A stretch of DNA of 64,000 bases from Rhizobium sullae. Lineage in GTDB: Bacteria > Pseudomonadota > Alphaproteobacteria > Rhizobiales > Rhizobiaceae. The notes under the pieces are model-generated. The model was not told where the DNA came from, ran no database searches, and saw nothing but the letters and a program-made list of their open reading frames with translations. Both the position numbers and the translations under genes were made by a program. Shown here piece by piece: positions 17,417 through 27,350 of this stretch. Position 1 is the stretch's first letter; the number at the start of each line of letters is the position of its first letter. The DNA lies in the NCBI RefSeq assembly GCF_025200715.1, contig NZ_CP104143.1:1550001-1614000 (forward strand). The letters run 5' to 3'.

Positions 17417-18241
17417 TTACAAATTGCTAGTTGAAGTCAACGAACGATAGAAAGAAGGCGTGAGCCCGGCTTCCGCGCGCGCCAGATCGTTGAACGGCGG
17501 CTTCAGCGGCCCCCGGAAGTTTGCGCGCACCAGGTCCTTAAAGGTCTGCGCTGGGTCGCGGCGTCCGCGGGCGCAGAGGAAGCGGAACCACTTGGCGCCA
17601 ACTGCCACATGGCCCTTTTCATCGTTGTAGATGACATCGAGCACCGCTGCACTTGCGAGATCGCCGGTTTCGCGCATCTTCGCCTGCAAGGACGGCGTGA
17701 CGTCCAGGCCGCGGGCTTCGAGAATCAGTGGGACGACGGCAAGCCGTGCCGTGAGGTCGTTCCTTGTCGCGTGCGCGGCCTGCCATAGGCCGTCATGGGC
17801 GGGCATGTCGCCATAGTCGGCGCCGAGATCCCGCAGGCGCTCGCGGACGAGGCGAAAGTGCTTCGCTTCCTCGAAGGCAACCTGCATCCATCCGTCGAAG
17901 AACGAATTCGGAACCGCTTCGGTTGCAAAACGCGCAACGATATCGAGCGCTAAATCGACGGCATTGAGCTCGATATGCGCGATCGCGTGAAGCAGCGCGA
18001 TACGGCCGTTGACGGTGTGCAGCGAGCGTCTCTCGACCTGTGTCGGGGGCACCAATGCCGGCTTTTCCGGCCGGCCGGGCCTCTCCGGCAGCGGCGCATC
18101 ACGCGGCGAACGCAGGGAAACCCTTCGTGCGAACCAGCGGGTCGCCGCTTCCTGTGCGAGGGCTGTCTTGCGATCGAGATCGGCGGAGCAGATGGCGTCG
18201 ATCGCGCCGCCACGCAGCGATGTCATCGAAAGCGCGTTCAT
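17417..18241 (-). CDS. DUF455 ferritin-like domain protein
   Basis: A 274-residue protein of the DUF455 family, which has a ferritin-like four-helix bundle. Metal-ligand candidates are visible: HAIAHIELNAVDLALD and MQVAFEEAKHFRLV in the first helix pair, and DVIYNDEKGHVAVGAKWF in the second. These fit the ExxH di-iron pattern. The activity in bacteria is unknown; relatives are close to tRNA hydroxylase-like proteins (MiaE). The ATG overlaps the stop of the peroxiredoxin gene upstream by four bases, so the two are probably translated together, perhaps linking peroxide and iron handling (inference). Confidence 0.85.
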   Translation of the reverse strand: MNALSMTSLRGGAIDAICSADLDRKTALAQEAATRWFARRVSLRSPRDAPLPERPGRPEKPALVPPTQVERRSLHTVNGRIALLHAIAHIELNAVDLALDIVARFATEAVPNSFFDGWMQVAFEEAKHFRLVRERLRDLGADYGDMPAHDGLWQAAHATRNDLTARLAVVPLILEARGLDVTPSLQAKMRETGDLASAAVLDVIYNDEKGHVAVGAKWFRFLCARGRRDPAQTFKDLVRANFRGPLKPPFNDLARAEAGLTPSFYRSLTSTSNL

Positions 18242-18711
18242 GCGCTGAGGTTCCTGACGGCCTTCAGAACGTCTTCAGCATGGCCGGGCACCTTGACCTT
18301 CTGCCAGATCATCGCGACCGTGCCATCAGTGCGGATCAGGAAGGTCGTGCGCTCGACGCCCATGAAATTGCGGCCGTACATGCTCTTTTCCTTCCAGACG
18401 CCGTAGGCCTGCAGGGTCGTCTTCTCTTCGTCCGACGCGAGCGCGACCGAAAGGCTGTGCTTCTTGATGAAGCGTTCGTGGCATTTGACCGAATCGGGTG
18501 ACATGCCGATGACCGCCGCCCCGGCGGCGTCGAAGTCGTCGGCCAGAGCGGTGAAGGCCAGCGATTCCGCCGTGCAGCCGGTCGTATCGTCCTTCGGATA
18601 GAAGAACAGAACCAGCGACTTTCCGCGGAAATCGGAAAGCGATACCCGTCCGCCGCCGTCGCGGGGAAGATTGAAATCCGGGGCCGTGGCGCCGATGCCG
18701 AGAACCGCCAT
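18238..18711 (-). CDS. bcp: Bcp/PrxQ-type peroxiredoxin
   Basis: A 157-residue thioredoxin-fold peroxidase that reduces hydrogen and organic peroxides. The start at ATG 18711 follows GAAAGG. The peroxidatic cysteine is Cys46 in FYPKDDTTGCTAESLAF. The usual PrxQ resolving cysteine five residues later is replaced by Leu51, so this is a one-Cys or distant-resolving variant. Another cysteine appears at SPDSVKCHERF (about residue 93). Longer in-frame upstream reading would place the start inside the divergent promoter region. It precedes the DUF455 gene with a four-base overlap. Confidence 0.9.
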   Translation of the reverse strand: MAVLGIGATAPDFNLPRDGGGRVSLSDFRGKSLVLFFYPKDDTTGCTAESLAFTALADDFDAAGAAVIGMSPDSVKCHERFIKKHSLSVALASDEEKTTLQAYGVWKEKSMYGRNFMGVERTTFLIRTDGTVAMIWQKVKVPGHAEDVLKAVRNLSA

Positions 18712-18835
18712 GTGTGGTAACCTTTCTTTCGCCGAGTTTATGGATGACACTGTGATCGGCGGATATATATTGAAGCTCAATTCGTCCAGCCAGACCGGGG
18801 CGGTCAGATTCTAACTCAGGGGTTATCCAAAGCGC

Positions 18836-21800
18836 ATGGCGGCGATTCGCGGCGAAAAAATTACGTTTTGCAAGAAAGATATCGTCGCACTGCATGAGCT
18901 TCCCTCCGCACAGGCCGAAGACCCGATCATCGTGCATTGCCCGCCGCCGCCGCGCTCACGCGTCCGGCGTGCGGCAAATGTGACGGCTGGTTGCGTTGCC
19001 GCTATCCTCTTTGTTCTGGCGGCGATCATTTTCACTATCGAAAGCGGCATGTTCGACACGACGCTGTCGCGCCAGGCGCAGACCGCGTTGAATTCGGCGA
19101 TAGGTCCCCGCTATCGGGCAGAGGTAGGGTCGACCGTCATCCGTTTCACATCCGGTGCGCAGCTCGCGCTTGAAGCCCGTAACGTCAATATCATCGATCA
19201 GCAAAGCGGGCAGCATCTGTCGACGACCGGCGCGATGCGCATGGCGCTCGATCCGTTTGCGCTCTTTCGTGGACGTGTGGCCGTGACGGCGATCGAAGCC
19301 GAGGATATTGCGCTCGACACGGCGCTTCTGTCATCCGGTGGCTCGGTGGACTTAAGCAAGCTTCGCATCGACGCAATTCCGCAGGCGATGGAAGCGGCGT
19401 TTTCCCATCTCGATATCCTGGACGACTTTGTCGAACGTGGGGGAACGGATACTGTCCGTCTCTCCGGCATCGACATCAAGCTCGCAGACACCGTCAACGG
19501 TCCGCTTTCGATGGTGGTCGACAATCTGGTCTTCGCGCATTCGGGGCCGTCTTCGATGCATTTGACGGGCGAGGTGGCGATCAATGGCGAAGTGGCGATG
19601 CTGGACGTGCTTGCTGAAAAGAGCGCCGGGAAAGCCTCACGATTTACGGCGAAGCTCACCCATGCCGATCTGACGCCATTTACTCTGAAGCGAAACGTGC
19701 TTGGGGAAATCCGGCAGGGCGTGAACAGTTTTGCGGACGTTGGCGTTTCCGCCGTACGCGGCGCTGGCGATGTCGCGCCGTCCCTCGCTGCCAGGGCAGA
19801 TATTGCGCCGGGGTTGATCTATCTCGATGGAGACGAGCAGCAGCTGAACGGCGGCCGCATCAATCTCGGCTACGACTTCACGAAACAGACGCTTGAGATC
19901 GCAAGATCGCAAGCGCAATTCGGCAACACCTCCGTTCCGTTCAACGGCGCCATCATCGACCTCGACAAGCTCGATCCGGCGGCTGGTAAGGGCTTTGGCA
20001 TCGATCTCCTGATCAGCGGCGGCACGGCTGCTCCAGTGGGGTCGGGCGAACAGCCGCTGGCTTTCGATCTCCAGGCGATGGGCCGCTATCTCGTCGCCCC
20101 GCGGGAGCTGCAGTTCACGGGCATGACGGTTTCCAGTCCTCTGGGGCAGCTGTTCGGATCGCTTCATGTCAATTTTGGCGACAAATCACCGGAAATCAGT
20201 TTCGCCGGACAATCGCAGCAGCTTCAGACGGCTGCGATCAAGCAGCTCTGGCCGTTCTGGATGGCGCCCAGGGCGCGCGATTGGGTACTTGGAAATCTCT
20301 TCGGCGGTACGGTCGCCAATGCGTCGATTTCCGTATTCATCCCGTCCGGCAAACTGGATGAGGCCGTCGGCAAGGGGCTGAGGCTCGGCGACGAGCAGAT
20401 CCGTATCAATTTCGATATCGCTAATGCACGCATGAACGTGGCGGGTGATATTCCGCCGATTCGCGATACATCCGCCCATTTCGACCTGACCGGCCAGCGG
20501 GCGGTCATTTCGATCAAGAGCGGCACCTCCTATTTCGCGTCAGGCCGTTCTGTCAGCCTCGGAGAGGGCACCTTCGTGCTGCCCTCAACTTACGAAAAAC
20601 CGCTGATGGCGGAGATGAAGCTCGCGATCTCCGGCGATGCCGATGCGGTGGGCGAACTCCTGACTTATAAACCGGTCCAGGTCCTGCAGCGCGCCGGCCT
20701 CATGGCCGGGGACCTCAAGGGCAAGATCACCGCCGACGTCGAGGCGCGGCTCGGCCTTCTGAGATCGCAGAATCCTCCGCCGCCGGAATGGAAGGCGGCG
20801 ATGCAGCTCAGTGGTGTCGATATCGGCAAGCCGGTGTCGGGCCGGATGATCAATAATCTGAACGGCACGCTCGACGCCGATCCACGGCAGGTGACGCTCG
20901 ATGCTGAAGGCCAGATCGACGGCGTAGTCGCCGAAATCGAACTCGTCGAACCGACGGACAAATCGTCCGGTATCAAGCCGCAGCGCATCATCACGGCGAC
21001 GCTGAACAACGCTCAGCGCGCAAAGGTGCTTCCTGGCCTATCCGGGATCATCGACGGCAGCCTGACAATGCAGCTGACGAAAATCGATGAGGAACGCCAG
21101 AACGTTCGGATCGATCTCGACAAGGCGTCGCTGCAGCTGCCCTGGATCGGCTGGGCGAAGGGAAGCGGGATCGGCGCAACGGCGGAATTCGAAGTATCGG
21201 GGCCGCCCGAGAACACGCAAATCAGGAGTTTCCGCCTGGAGGGCGACGGCTTCGGTGCCAGCGGCTCGCTTGTCCTCAACAAGGGCGATCTGGCATCCGC
21301 CGATTTCGACCGCGTGCGACTTTCGTCGCTTGACGACTTCGCGTTATCGATCAGGCGTAACAGGGGCAATTTCGACGTTTCGCTATCGGGGGACACGGCT
21401 GATGTGCGCCCGATTCTTGCGAGATTGAAGAACGGGCAGGGCAATAGCGACGAAGACGGCGGCAGCTCCAACGTCTCCGTTCGTGCGAAGCTCAGCAGCG
21501 TCGTCGGCTTCAACGATGAAAAGATCCGCAATCTGGAGGCCACTTACATCTCGCGCGGTGACCGGCTGCAGGCACTGAATTTCTCCGGCGTCACCGGCAG
21601 CGGTGAGGCGGTTGTCAGCCAGACTAGAGAAGGCCGTGTCCTGAACATCACCAGCGGCGACGCCGGTGCCGTCTCGCGCTTTGCAGATTTCTACCAACAC
21701 ATGCAGGGCGGCTTGCTCAACATGTCGGTCAGGCTTGGGAACGGCGGTGATTGGGATGGCTCCGTCGACATACGCCGCTTCGCCATCATCAACGAACAAC

Positions 21801-22231
21801 GCCTGCACTCGATCGTTTCAACGCCGGTCGGCGAGGATCAGCGCAGTCTCAATTCCGCCGTCAAACGCAACATCGACACGTCGGCGCAGCGCTTCCAGCG
21901 CGGCTTCGCGCGCATCGTCTCGCGCGGCGGCGTGATCGGTGTCGAAAACGGCGTGGTGCGCGGCGATCAGATCGGGGCCACGTTCCAGGGCGTGATCCGC
22001 GATCAGCGCGGCAACATGGATATGACCGGCACCTTCATGCCGGCCTATGGCTTGAATCGGCTGTTTGCGGAACTGCCGGTCATCGGCATCATTCTCGGGA
22101 ACGGTTCGGACCGCGGCCTGATCGGCATCACATTCAAGCTGACGGGCAAATTCGACCATCCGGCCATGCAGATCAATCCGCTGTCGATTATCGCGCCAGG
22201 CGTTTTCCGTAACATCTTCGAGTTCCAATAA
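18836..22231 (+). CDS. AsmA/YhdP-like large envelope protein (DUF3971)
   Basis: A 1131-residue protein with about 40 cytoplasmic residues and a single N-terminal membrane helix (TAGCVAAILFVLAAIIFTI). A very long periplasmic part follows, rich in beta-strand repeats. The C-terminal end PLSIIAPGVFRNIFEF with the preceding GLIGITFKLTGKFDHP is the AsmA/YhdP C-terminal signature. YhdP, TamB and relatives form bridges that carry phospholipids between the inner and outer membranes, so that role is likely here (family inference). The gene is preceded by a 124-base divergent region shared with bcp and ends at a bidirectional terminator with tyrS. The ATG at 18836 lacks a clear binding site, so a downstream start is possible. 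Confidence 0.82.
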   Translation: MAAIRGEKITFCKKDIVALHELPSAQAEDPIIVHCPPPPRSRVRRAANVTAGCVAAILFVLAAIIFTIESGMFDTTLSRQAQTALNSAIGPRYRAEVGSTVIRFTSGAQLALEARNVNIIDQQSGQHLSTTGAMRMALDPFALFRGRVAVTAIEAEDIALDTALLSSGGSVDLSKLRIDAIPQAMEAAFSHLDILDDFVERGGTDTVRLSGIDIKLADTVNGPLSMVVDNLVFAHSGPSSMHLTGEVAINGEVAMLDVLAEKSAGKASRFTAKLTHADLTPFTLKRNVLGEIRQGVNSFADVGVSAVRGAGDVAPSLAARADIAPGLIYLDGDEQQLNGGRINLGYDFTKQTLEIARSQAQFGNTSVPFNGAIIDLDKLDPAAGKGFGIDLLISGGTAAPVGSGEQPLAFDLQAMGRYLVAPRELQFTGMTVSSPLGQLFGSLHVNFGDKSPEISFAGQSQQLQTAAIKQLWPFWMAPRARDWVLGNLFGGTVANASISVFIPSGKLDEAVGKGLRLGDEQIRINFDIANARMNVAGDIPPIRDTSAHFDLTGQRAVISIKSGTSYFASGRSVSLGEGTFVLPSTYEKPLMAEMKLAISGDADAVGELLTYKPVQVLQRAGLMAGDLKGKITADVEARLGLLRSQNPPPPEWKAAMQLSGVDIGKPVSGRMINNLNGTLDADPRQVTLDAEGQIDGVVAEIELVEPTDKSSGIKPQRIITATLNNAQRAKVLPGLSGIIDGSLTMQLTKIDEERQNVRIDLDKASLQLPWIGWAKGSGIGATAEFEVSGPPENTQIRSFRLEGDGFGASGSLVLNKGDLASADFDRVRLSSLDDFALSIRRNRGNFDVSLSGDTADVRPILARLKNGQGNSDEDGGSSNVSVRAKLSSVVGFNDEKIRNLEATYISRGDRLQALNFSGVTGSGEAVVSQTREGRVLNITSGDAGAVSRFADFYQHMQGGLLNMSVRLGNGGDWDGSVDIRRFAIINEQRLHSIVSTPVGEDQRSLNSAVKRNIDTSAQRFQRGFARIVSRGGVIGVENGVVRGDQIGATFQGVIRDQRGNMDMTGTFMPAYGLNRLFAELPVIGIILGNGSDRGLIGITFKLTGKFDHPAMQINPLSIIAPGVFRNIFEFQ

Positions 22232-22260
22232 AAAAGCCGGCGCGGGGGCCGGCTTCCTTT
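22232..22260. terminator. bidirectional hairpin terminator between the AsmA-like gene and tyrS
   Basis: AAAAAGCCGGC, a short GC loop, then GCCGGCTTCCTTT directly after the AsmA-like stop codon. The stem is followed by a T-rich run on the plus strand and, read on the minus strand, by TTTTT. It can therefore end transcription of both convergent genes. Confidence 0.8.
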
Positions 22261-22279
22261 AGGTTCGATAGCGTGCCGG

Positions 22280-23536
22280 TCAGGCGGCGCGGCGGACCAG
22301 GATGTGCTTCTTCTTACCGAGCGAGAGCTTGATGACGCCATCGGCGGTGATCTCGCCGCTGCCGATCAGCCGGCGCTCGTCGCTGACCGCCTGGTCGTTG
22401 ATGCGCACCGCACCGCCTTGCACATGACGGCGGGCTTCGCCGTTGGAGGCGGCAAGGCCGGCGCGGACCATCAGCGAAAGCAAGCCGATGCCGGCGTCGA
22501 GTTCGGAGGCGGGAACATCTACGGAAGGAAGGTTCTCGGCAACGCGACCTTCCTCGAAGGTCGTACGTGCGGTTTGGGCTGCGCTCTCTGCATTCTCGCG
22601 TCCGTGGACGATCGCGGTCGCCTCGGTCGCAAGTATCTTCTTCGCTTCATTGATTTCCGATCCGCCGAGGGTCTCCAGTTTGGCGATTTCGGAAAGCGGC
22701 AGACGTGTGAAGATCTTCAGGAAGCGGCCGACGTCGGCATCTTCCGTGTTGCGCCAGTACTGCCAAAAGTCGTAGGGGCTGAAGACATCCTCGTTGAGCC
22801 AGACGGCACCGGAGGCAGACTTGCCCATTTTTGCGCCGGAACTCGTCGTCAGCAGCGGTGTTGTCAAAGCGTATAGCTGCGGCGTCCCCATGCGGTGACC
22901 GAGGTCCACGCCGTTGATGATATTGCCCCACTGATCCGATCCGCCCATCTGCAGGCGGCAGCCATAGCGGCGGCTGAGCTCGACGAAGTCGTAGCCCTGC
23001 ATGATCATGTAGTTGAATTCGAGGAAAGAGAGCGACTGCTCGCGGTCGAGACGCAGCTTTACGCTGTCGAAGGAGAGCATGCGATTGACCGAAAAGTGGC
23101 GGCCGACATCGCGCAGGAACTCGACATAGTTCAGCTTCATCAGCCAATCGGCATTGTTGACCATCGTCGCATCAGTCTTGCCTTCGCCGAAACGCAGGAT
23201 ACGCGAGAAGATTTTCTTAATGCCTTCGATGTTGGTCGCGATCGCCTCGGGCGTAAGGAGCTTGCGTTGCTCGTCGCGGAACGAGGGGTCGCCGACCATC
23301 GAGGTGCCGCCACCCATCAGTGCAATCGGCCGATGGCCGGTTTCCTGCAGCCAGTAGAGCATGGTCGCGGAGATCAAGTTGCCGATGTGAAGGCTGGTCG
23401 CCGTAGCGTCGTAGCCCACATAGGCCGTCACGGTTTCCTTGGCGAACAATTCGTCGAGGCCCGATTCATCGGAGATCTGATGAATGAAGCCGCGCTCTTT
23501 TAATGTGCGCAGGAAATCGGATTTGAACTCGGACAT
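22280..23536 (-). CDS. tyrS: tyrosyl-tRNA synthetase
   Basis: A 418-residue class I aminoacyl-tRNA synthetase that charges tRNA-Tyr. The HIGH-like motif is SLHIGNL in the [15 protein letters not shown] segment. The tyrosine pocket appears in [20 protein letters not shown] and [11 protein letters not shown], and the KMSKS loop is [11 protein letters not shown]-terminal S4 RNA-binding domain is visible from about residue 355 ([20 protein letters not shown]). The length is normal for the bacterial TyrS class. It is divergent from anmK, with a 109-base shared control region. Confidence 0.96.
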   Translation of the reverse strand: MSEFKSDFLRTLKERGFIHQISDESGLDELFAKETVTAYVGYDATATSLHIGNLISATMLYWLQETGHRPIALMGGGTSMVGDPSFRDEQRKLLTPEAIATNIEGIKKIFSRILRFGEGKTDATMVNNADWLMKLNYVEFLRDVGRHFSVNRMLSFDSVKLRLDREQSLSFLEFNYMIMQGYDFVELSRRYGCRLQMGGSDQWGNIINGVDLGHRMGTPQLYALTTPLLTTSSGAKMGKSASGAVWLNEDVFSPYDFWQYWRNTEDADVGRFLKIFTRLPLSEIAKLETLGGSEINEAKKILATEATAIVHGRENAESAAQTARTTFEEGRVAENLPSVDVPASELDAGIGLLSLMVRAGLAASNGEARRHVQGGAVRINDQAVSDERRLIGSGEITADGVIKLSLGKKKHILVRRAA

Positions 23537-23645
23537 GACTTCGTCTCTTCGGGGTGTCGGATTGATACTTGTTGAAGTGCCGCGGCGCGTTTAGCACTGT
23601 TTTGCCGAAAGTGCACTATTCCGTTCGGAATGTTTTGGAGGATGG

Positions 23646-24767
23646 ATGGGAAAAATAAGAACCGCGATCGGCCTGATGAGCGGTACGTCGATGGACGGGA
23701 TCGATGTCGCCCTGGTTCGCACGGACGGTGAAGCCCACGTGGAACGCGGGCTGTTCCTGGGTATGCCTTACGATCCGGCCTTTCGCGACAGGCTGAAGCT
23801 TGCGCTCGAACAGGCAAAATCCATCCGCAGGCGCGAAGAGCGCCCCGGCGAGCTTGCGGCGATCGAGCGCGAACTGACGATACGTCATGCATCTGCCGTT
23901 GCGGAATTTCTCAATCGTCACGGTCTGGATCGCAGCTCGATCGACGTCGTAGGGTTCCACGGCCAGACCGTGCTGCACCGGCCGGACGAAGCGTTGACCG
24001 TCCAGCTCGGCGACGGGCCACTGCTTGCGAGGGAAACCGGCATTGCGGTCGTCTACGACATGCGCGCCAACGACATGTTGCACGGCGGTCAGGGCGCGCC
24101 GCTCGTGCCGGCCTATCACGCAGCGCTGGCGGGGACTGTTCGAGGCACCAAACTGCCGGTCTGCTTCGTCAATATTGGCGGCATTTCGAACCTGACCTAT
24201 ATCGGCGCCGAAAGCGCAATCGCCGCCTACGACAGCGGGCCGGGAAACAGCTTGATCGATCAATGGGTCGAGACCCACGCCGGAATACCGTTCGATCAGG
24301 GCGGCATGATCGCGTCGGAAGGCAAGATCGTCGCCAAACTAGCCGACCGATACCTGAACAGTCCGTTCTTTACGGCCGGGAAACGTCGGTCGCTCGACCG
24401 CAACGACTTTCTGCCGCCGAACGGCAAGGACGCCGAACTTGCCGACGGTGCCCGCACGCTTGCTTATGTCGCTGCGGCCTCGATCATCAAATCGACCGGT
24501 CACCTACCGGTGACACCGGCCCTTTATGTCATCTGCGGCGGCGGGCGGCTGAACCACACAATCATGCGGGACCTTGCCGATCTCGCTGCGCAGCAGAAAT
24601 CCACGGTGATCTCCGCCGAGGACGCTGGCTTCAACGGCGATGCCATGGAGGCCGAAGCTTGGGCCTATCTCGCGGTGCGGTCGCTGGAGGCACTGCCGCT
24701 CACCTTTCCCGGCACGACCGGCGTTCGACAGCCCGTCAGCGGCGGCATTCTTGCGAGGTCACGATGA
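23646..24767 (+). CDS. anmK: anhydro-N-acetylmuramic acid kinase
   Basis: A 373-residue sugar kinase that converts 1,6-anhydro-MurNAc, released from recycled peptidoglycan, into MurNAc 6-phosphate. The ATP-binding motif [12 protein letters not shown] is at residues 9-20. Other signatures are [46 protein letters not shown] and [11 protein letters not shown]. The C-terminal [12 protein letters not shown] ends with the usual [18 protein letters not shown]. Its stop overlaps the start of the acetyltransferase gene by four bases (ATGA at 24764-24767). Confidence 0.95.
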   Translation: MGKIRTAIGLMSGTSMDGIDVALVRTDGEAHVERGLFLGMPYDPAFRDRLKLALEQAKSIRRREERPGELAAIERELTIRHASAVAEFLNRHGLDRSSIDVVGFHGQTVLHRPDEALTVQLGDGPLLARETGIAVVYDMRANDMLHGGQGAPLVPAYHAALAGTVRGTKLPVCFVNIGGISNLTYIGAESAIAAYDSGPGNSLIDQWVETHAGIPFDQGGMIASEGKIVAKLADRYLNSPFFTAGKRRSLDRNDFLPPNGKDAELADGARTLAYVAAASIIKSTGHLPVTPALYVICGGGRLNHTIMRDLADLAAQQKSTVISAEDAGFNGDAMEAEAWAYLAVRSLEALPLTFPGTTGVRQPVSGGILARSR

Positions 24768-25285
24768 CGGAAGAGATCATTCTGGAAACACCGCGGCTGC
24801 GGCTGGTAATGTGGGACGCAGCGGATGCAGGGCTTATCATGGCGCTGCATTCAACGGTAGGCACGACGCGCTATATGTCAGGCGGCGCACCCTGGGATAT
24901 GGAAAAGTGTGAGGAACGGCTTGCGAACTGGATCAAGGAACAAGCGCGGGACGGTACGACGAAATACAAGCTGCTGAGCAGAGGTGACAGACGCTTCATC
25001 GGCCGCGCCGGAATTTCAATGCATGATCGCGACGAGAACGAATTCGAACTTGGCTATGCGCTTCGCGAGGAGGAATGGGGAAAGGGCTATGCGACGGAGG
25101 TAGCGAGCGCGCTTGCCAAGTGGTTCTTCGCCGAGGGGTTCGCCGGGCGCTTCATCGCTTTCACGCATCCGGAAAACTTCGCCTCGCAGCACGTGCTGAA
25201 GAAGATCGGAATGCGACAGATAGCGCCCCGGCTGATCGACGGTTTCGTGGCGCCGACATTCGAGCTCGGCGCCACTGATATTTGA
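24764..25285 (+). CDS. GNAT N-acetyltransferase, RimJ-like
   Basis: A 173-residue acetyltransferase beginning [19 protein letters not shown], the pattern of the RimJ/RimL branch (Acetyltransf_3). The acetyl-CoA loop is visible as [23 protein letters not shown], and the later [18 protein letters not shown] is the usual C-terminal signature. The substrate could be a protein N-terminus, an amino acid or a small toxic amine; the sequence does not decide. The longer upstream frame lies within anmK and is rejected because the ATG at 24764 has a coupled overlap. Confidence 0.88.
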   Translation: MTEEIILETPRLRLVMWDAADAGLIMALHSTVGTTRYMSGGAPWDMEKCEERLANWIKEQARDGTTKYKLLSRGDRRFIGRAGISMHDRDENEFELGYALREEEWGKGYATEVASALAKWFFAEGFAGRFIAFTHPENFASQHVLKKIGMRQIAPRLIDGFVAPTFELGATDI

Positions 25286-25288
25286 TTG

Positions 25289-25966
25289 TCAGCGAATGCG
25301 CTTCGCAGCTGGCTCCGGCACCAGTTCGCCGTTGAGGCGCCGGTCGAGGTAATCCTCGCATTCGGCCATCAGCGTGTCGACCTGGCCGTTGAAGAAGTGA
25401 TTGGCATTCGGCACCGTGCGGTGGGTGATCAGAATACCTTTCTGCGTCTTCAGCTTCTCGACCAGACCGTTAACATCCTTCTCGGGTGCGACCTTGTCGG
25501 CTTCGCCGTTGATGATCAGGCCGGAGGACGGGCAGGGCGCCAGGAACGAGAAGTCGTAGGTGTTCGGCTGCGGCGCGATCGACATGAAGCCTTCGATTTC
25601 CGGACGGCGCATGAGGAGCTGCATGCCGATCCAGGCGCCGAAGGAATAGCCTGCCACCCAGCAGGTCTTCGAATCGGGATGCAGGCTCTGAACCCAGTCG
25701 AGTGCTGAAGCGGCATCCGAAAGCTCGCCGGCGCCGTGGTCGAATTCGCCCTGGCTGCGGCCGATGCTGCGGAAATTGAAGCGCAATGTCGTGAACCCGC
25801 GCTTCTGGAACATGTAGAAGAGCTGGTAGACGATCTGATTGTTCATCGTGCCGCCGAACTGCGGGTGCGGATGCAGGATAAGGGCGATCGGCGCGCTTTT
25901 TTCCTTGGAGGGCTGGTAGCGGCCTTCAAGACGGCCGGCTGGGCCGTTGAAAATGACTTCGGGCAT
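25289..25966 (-). CDS. alpha/beta hydrolase, dienelactone hydrolase-like
   Basis: A 225-residue hydrolase of a subgroup common in alphaproteobacteria. It starts MPEVIFNGPAGRLEGRYQPS, has LILHPHPQFGGTMNNQIVY as the oxyanion region, and NFRSIGRSQGEFDHG as the following loop. The nucleophile elbow is AGYSFGAWIGM, with the acid in GEADKVAPEKDV and the His in PNANHFFNG. Length and motifs are complete, so it should be active, probably on a small ester or thioester. The substrate is unknown. The neighbouring suf promoter lies on the opposite strand, upstream of its start. Confidence 0.85.
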   Translation of the reverse strand: MPEVIFNGPAGRLEGRYQPSKEKSAPIALILHPHPQFGGTMNNQIVYQLFYMFQKRGFTTLRFNFRSIGRSQGEFDHGAGELSDAASALDWVQSLHPDSKTCWVAGYSFGAWIGMQLLMRRPEIEGFMSIAPQPNTYDFSFLAPCPSSGLIINGEADKVAPEKDVNGLVEKLKTQKGILITHRTVPNANHFFNGQVDTLMAECEDYLDRRLNGELVPEPAAKRIR

Positions 25967-26008
25967 CGGTACTCCGGGTTTTTATTTTCGCGTTCCTGGC
26001 GCTTAGAC

Positions 26009-26058
26009 TTGACGAACGTTGTCAGCTTTTCTAAAACGCAGTTTAGAACAATTCGAAA
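26009..26058 (+). promoter_or_regulatory. suf operon promoter with Irr/ICE-like operator
   Basis: A TTGACG -35 at 26009-26014 is followed at a 17-base spacing by a weak -10 (TAAAAC, 26032-26037). Overlapping it are three related half sites: TTCTAAA (26029-26035), TTTAGAA (26042-26048) and TTCGAAA (26052-26058). The last two with a 3-base spacer form TTTAGAACAATTCGAAA. This differs by one base from the pattern I recall for the rhizobial iron control element bound by Irr (TTTAGAA-N3-TTCTAAA). The first two also form a perfect 7-bp inverted repeat. Position over the -10 region suggests repression when iron is short. Confidence 0.55.
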
Positions 26059-26168
26059 CTTGTATGCGATCCACGCATCGTGGAAGTGTCATAAGGCAAG
26101 CTCGGCGGACATTTCAAGAAAAATGAACCGTAGCAGCCTAACTGGAATCAAGCGCAGGACAAAAGAGC

Positions 26169-27335
26169 ATGGCGCCGCCCCGCCTTTATCTTGATTGGAA
26201 CGCGACATCGCCGCTGCATCGCGCAGCGCGCGAGGCGATTCTGAGCGCGTTCGATCTCTTTGGAAATCCGAATTCGGTCCACGGAGAAGGTCGCGCCGTG
26301 CGCGCTGCAATCGAGGCCGCGCGCCGCCAGGTTGCGGCACTGACTGGAGCCGAGCCGGCACATGTGGTTTTTACGAGCGGCGCGACGGAAGCGGTCAATA
26401 CGGTGCTGACGCCGGATTTCCGCATGGGACGCACGCCACTTGCGATCGGCCATCTCTATTATTCGGCGATCGAGCATCCGGCGGTGCGTGAAGGCGGTCG
26501 CTTTTCGGCTGAAAAGACGACCGAAATTCCGGTCACGTCTGCGGGTGTCGTGGATCTGGAAGCGCTGGAGAGATTGCTTGCGGCCCACGACAAGGCCTCA
26601 GGCCCGCCGATGGTGGCGATCATGCTCGTCAACAACGAGACCGGTATCGTCCAGCCGGTTCGCGAAGCCGCCAAGATCGTACAGACGTACGGCGGACTTC
26701 TCATCGTCGATGCGGTGCAGGCAGCAGGACGCTTGAAGCTCGGCATCAACGAGCTCGGCGCCGATTTCCTGATCGTGTCTTCACACAAGCTCGGCGGGCC
26801 GAAGGGTGCCGGTGCGCTTGTTTCGCGCGGCGAGGTTCTGATGCCGCGGCCTCTGATCCGCGGTGGAGGCCAGGAAAAAGGTCACCGGTCGGGGACTGAA
26901 AATTCGTCCGCCATCATTGGCTTTGGTGCCGCCGCAGCCGCGGCGCTTGATGAATTCGACGACCGCAATAGCAGATTTGAAAGGCTTCGCGATCGTCTTG
27001 AGGACGGTATGCGGCGTGCGGCGCCCCATGTGCTTATTTATGGCGCGGACGCGCCGCGGGTATCGAATACGAGTTTCTTCACGCTTCCGGGCCTGAAGGC
27101 CGAGACCGGCCAGATCGCCTTCGATCTCGAGGGCATCGCGCTTTCGGCGGGCTCCGCCTGCTCGTCCGGCAAGGTCGGCGAGAGCCATGTTCTTGTGGCC
27201 ATGGGCTGCGACCCGAAAATGGGGGCGCTGCGCATTTCACTCGGCTTTGCGACGACGGAAGCAGAAATCGACAGGGCGGTCGCCGCCTTTGCGAAGATAG
27301 CCGGGCGGTGCAGGCCGGCCGGGGAAGCGGCCTGA
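26169..27335 (+). CDS. cysteine desulfurase, IscS/NifS (class I) type
   Basis: A 388-residue PLP enzyme that removes sulfur from cysteine for iron-sulfur cluster assembly. It opens with LYLDWNATSPLHRAAREA. The cofactor lysine is Lys207 (VSSHKLGGPKGAG), and the persulfide cysteine is Cys331 in the AGSACSSGK loop, the class I arrangement. It is the first gene of the suf operon and differs from the second desulfurase in the same operon (31085), which is of the SufS class II type. In R. leguminosarum the equivalent gene is called sufS2. The gap to sufB is 141 bases and contains a hairpin (27351-27370). Confidence 0.92.
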   Translation: MAPPRLYLDWNATSPLHRAAREAILSAFDLFGNPNSVHGEGRAVRAAIEAARRQVAALTGAEPAHVVFTSGATEAVNTVLTPDFRMGRTPLAIGHLYYSAIEHPAVREGGRFSAEKTTEIPVTSAGVVDLEALERLLAAHDKASGPPMVAIMLVNNETGIVQPVREAAKIVQTYGGLLIVDAVQAAGRLKLGINELGADFLIVSSHKLGGPKGAGALVSRGEVLMPRPLIRGGGQEKGHRSGTENSSAIIGFGAAAAAALDEFDDRNSRFERLRDRLEDGMRRAAPHVLIYGADAPRVSNTSFFTLPGLKAETGQIAFDLEGIALSAGSACSSGKVGESHVLVAMGCDPKMGALRISLGFATTEAEIDRAVAAFAKIAGRCRPAGEAA

Positions 27336-27350
27336 CCGCCTCACTAAATT

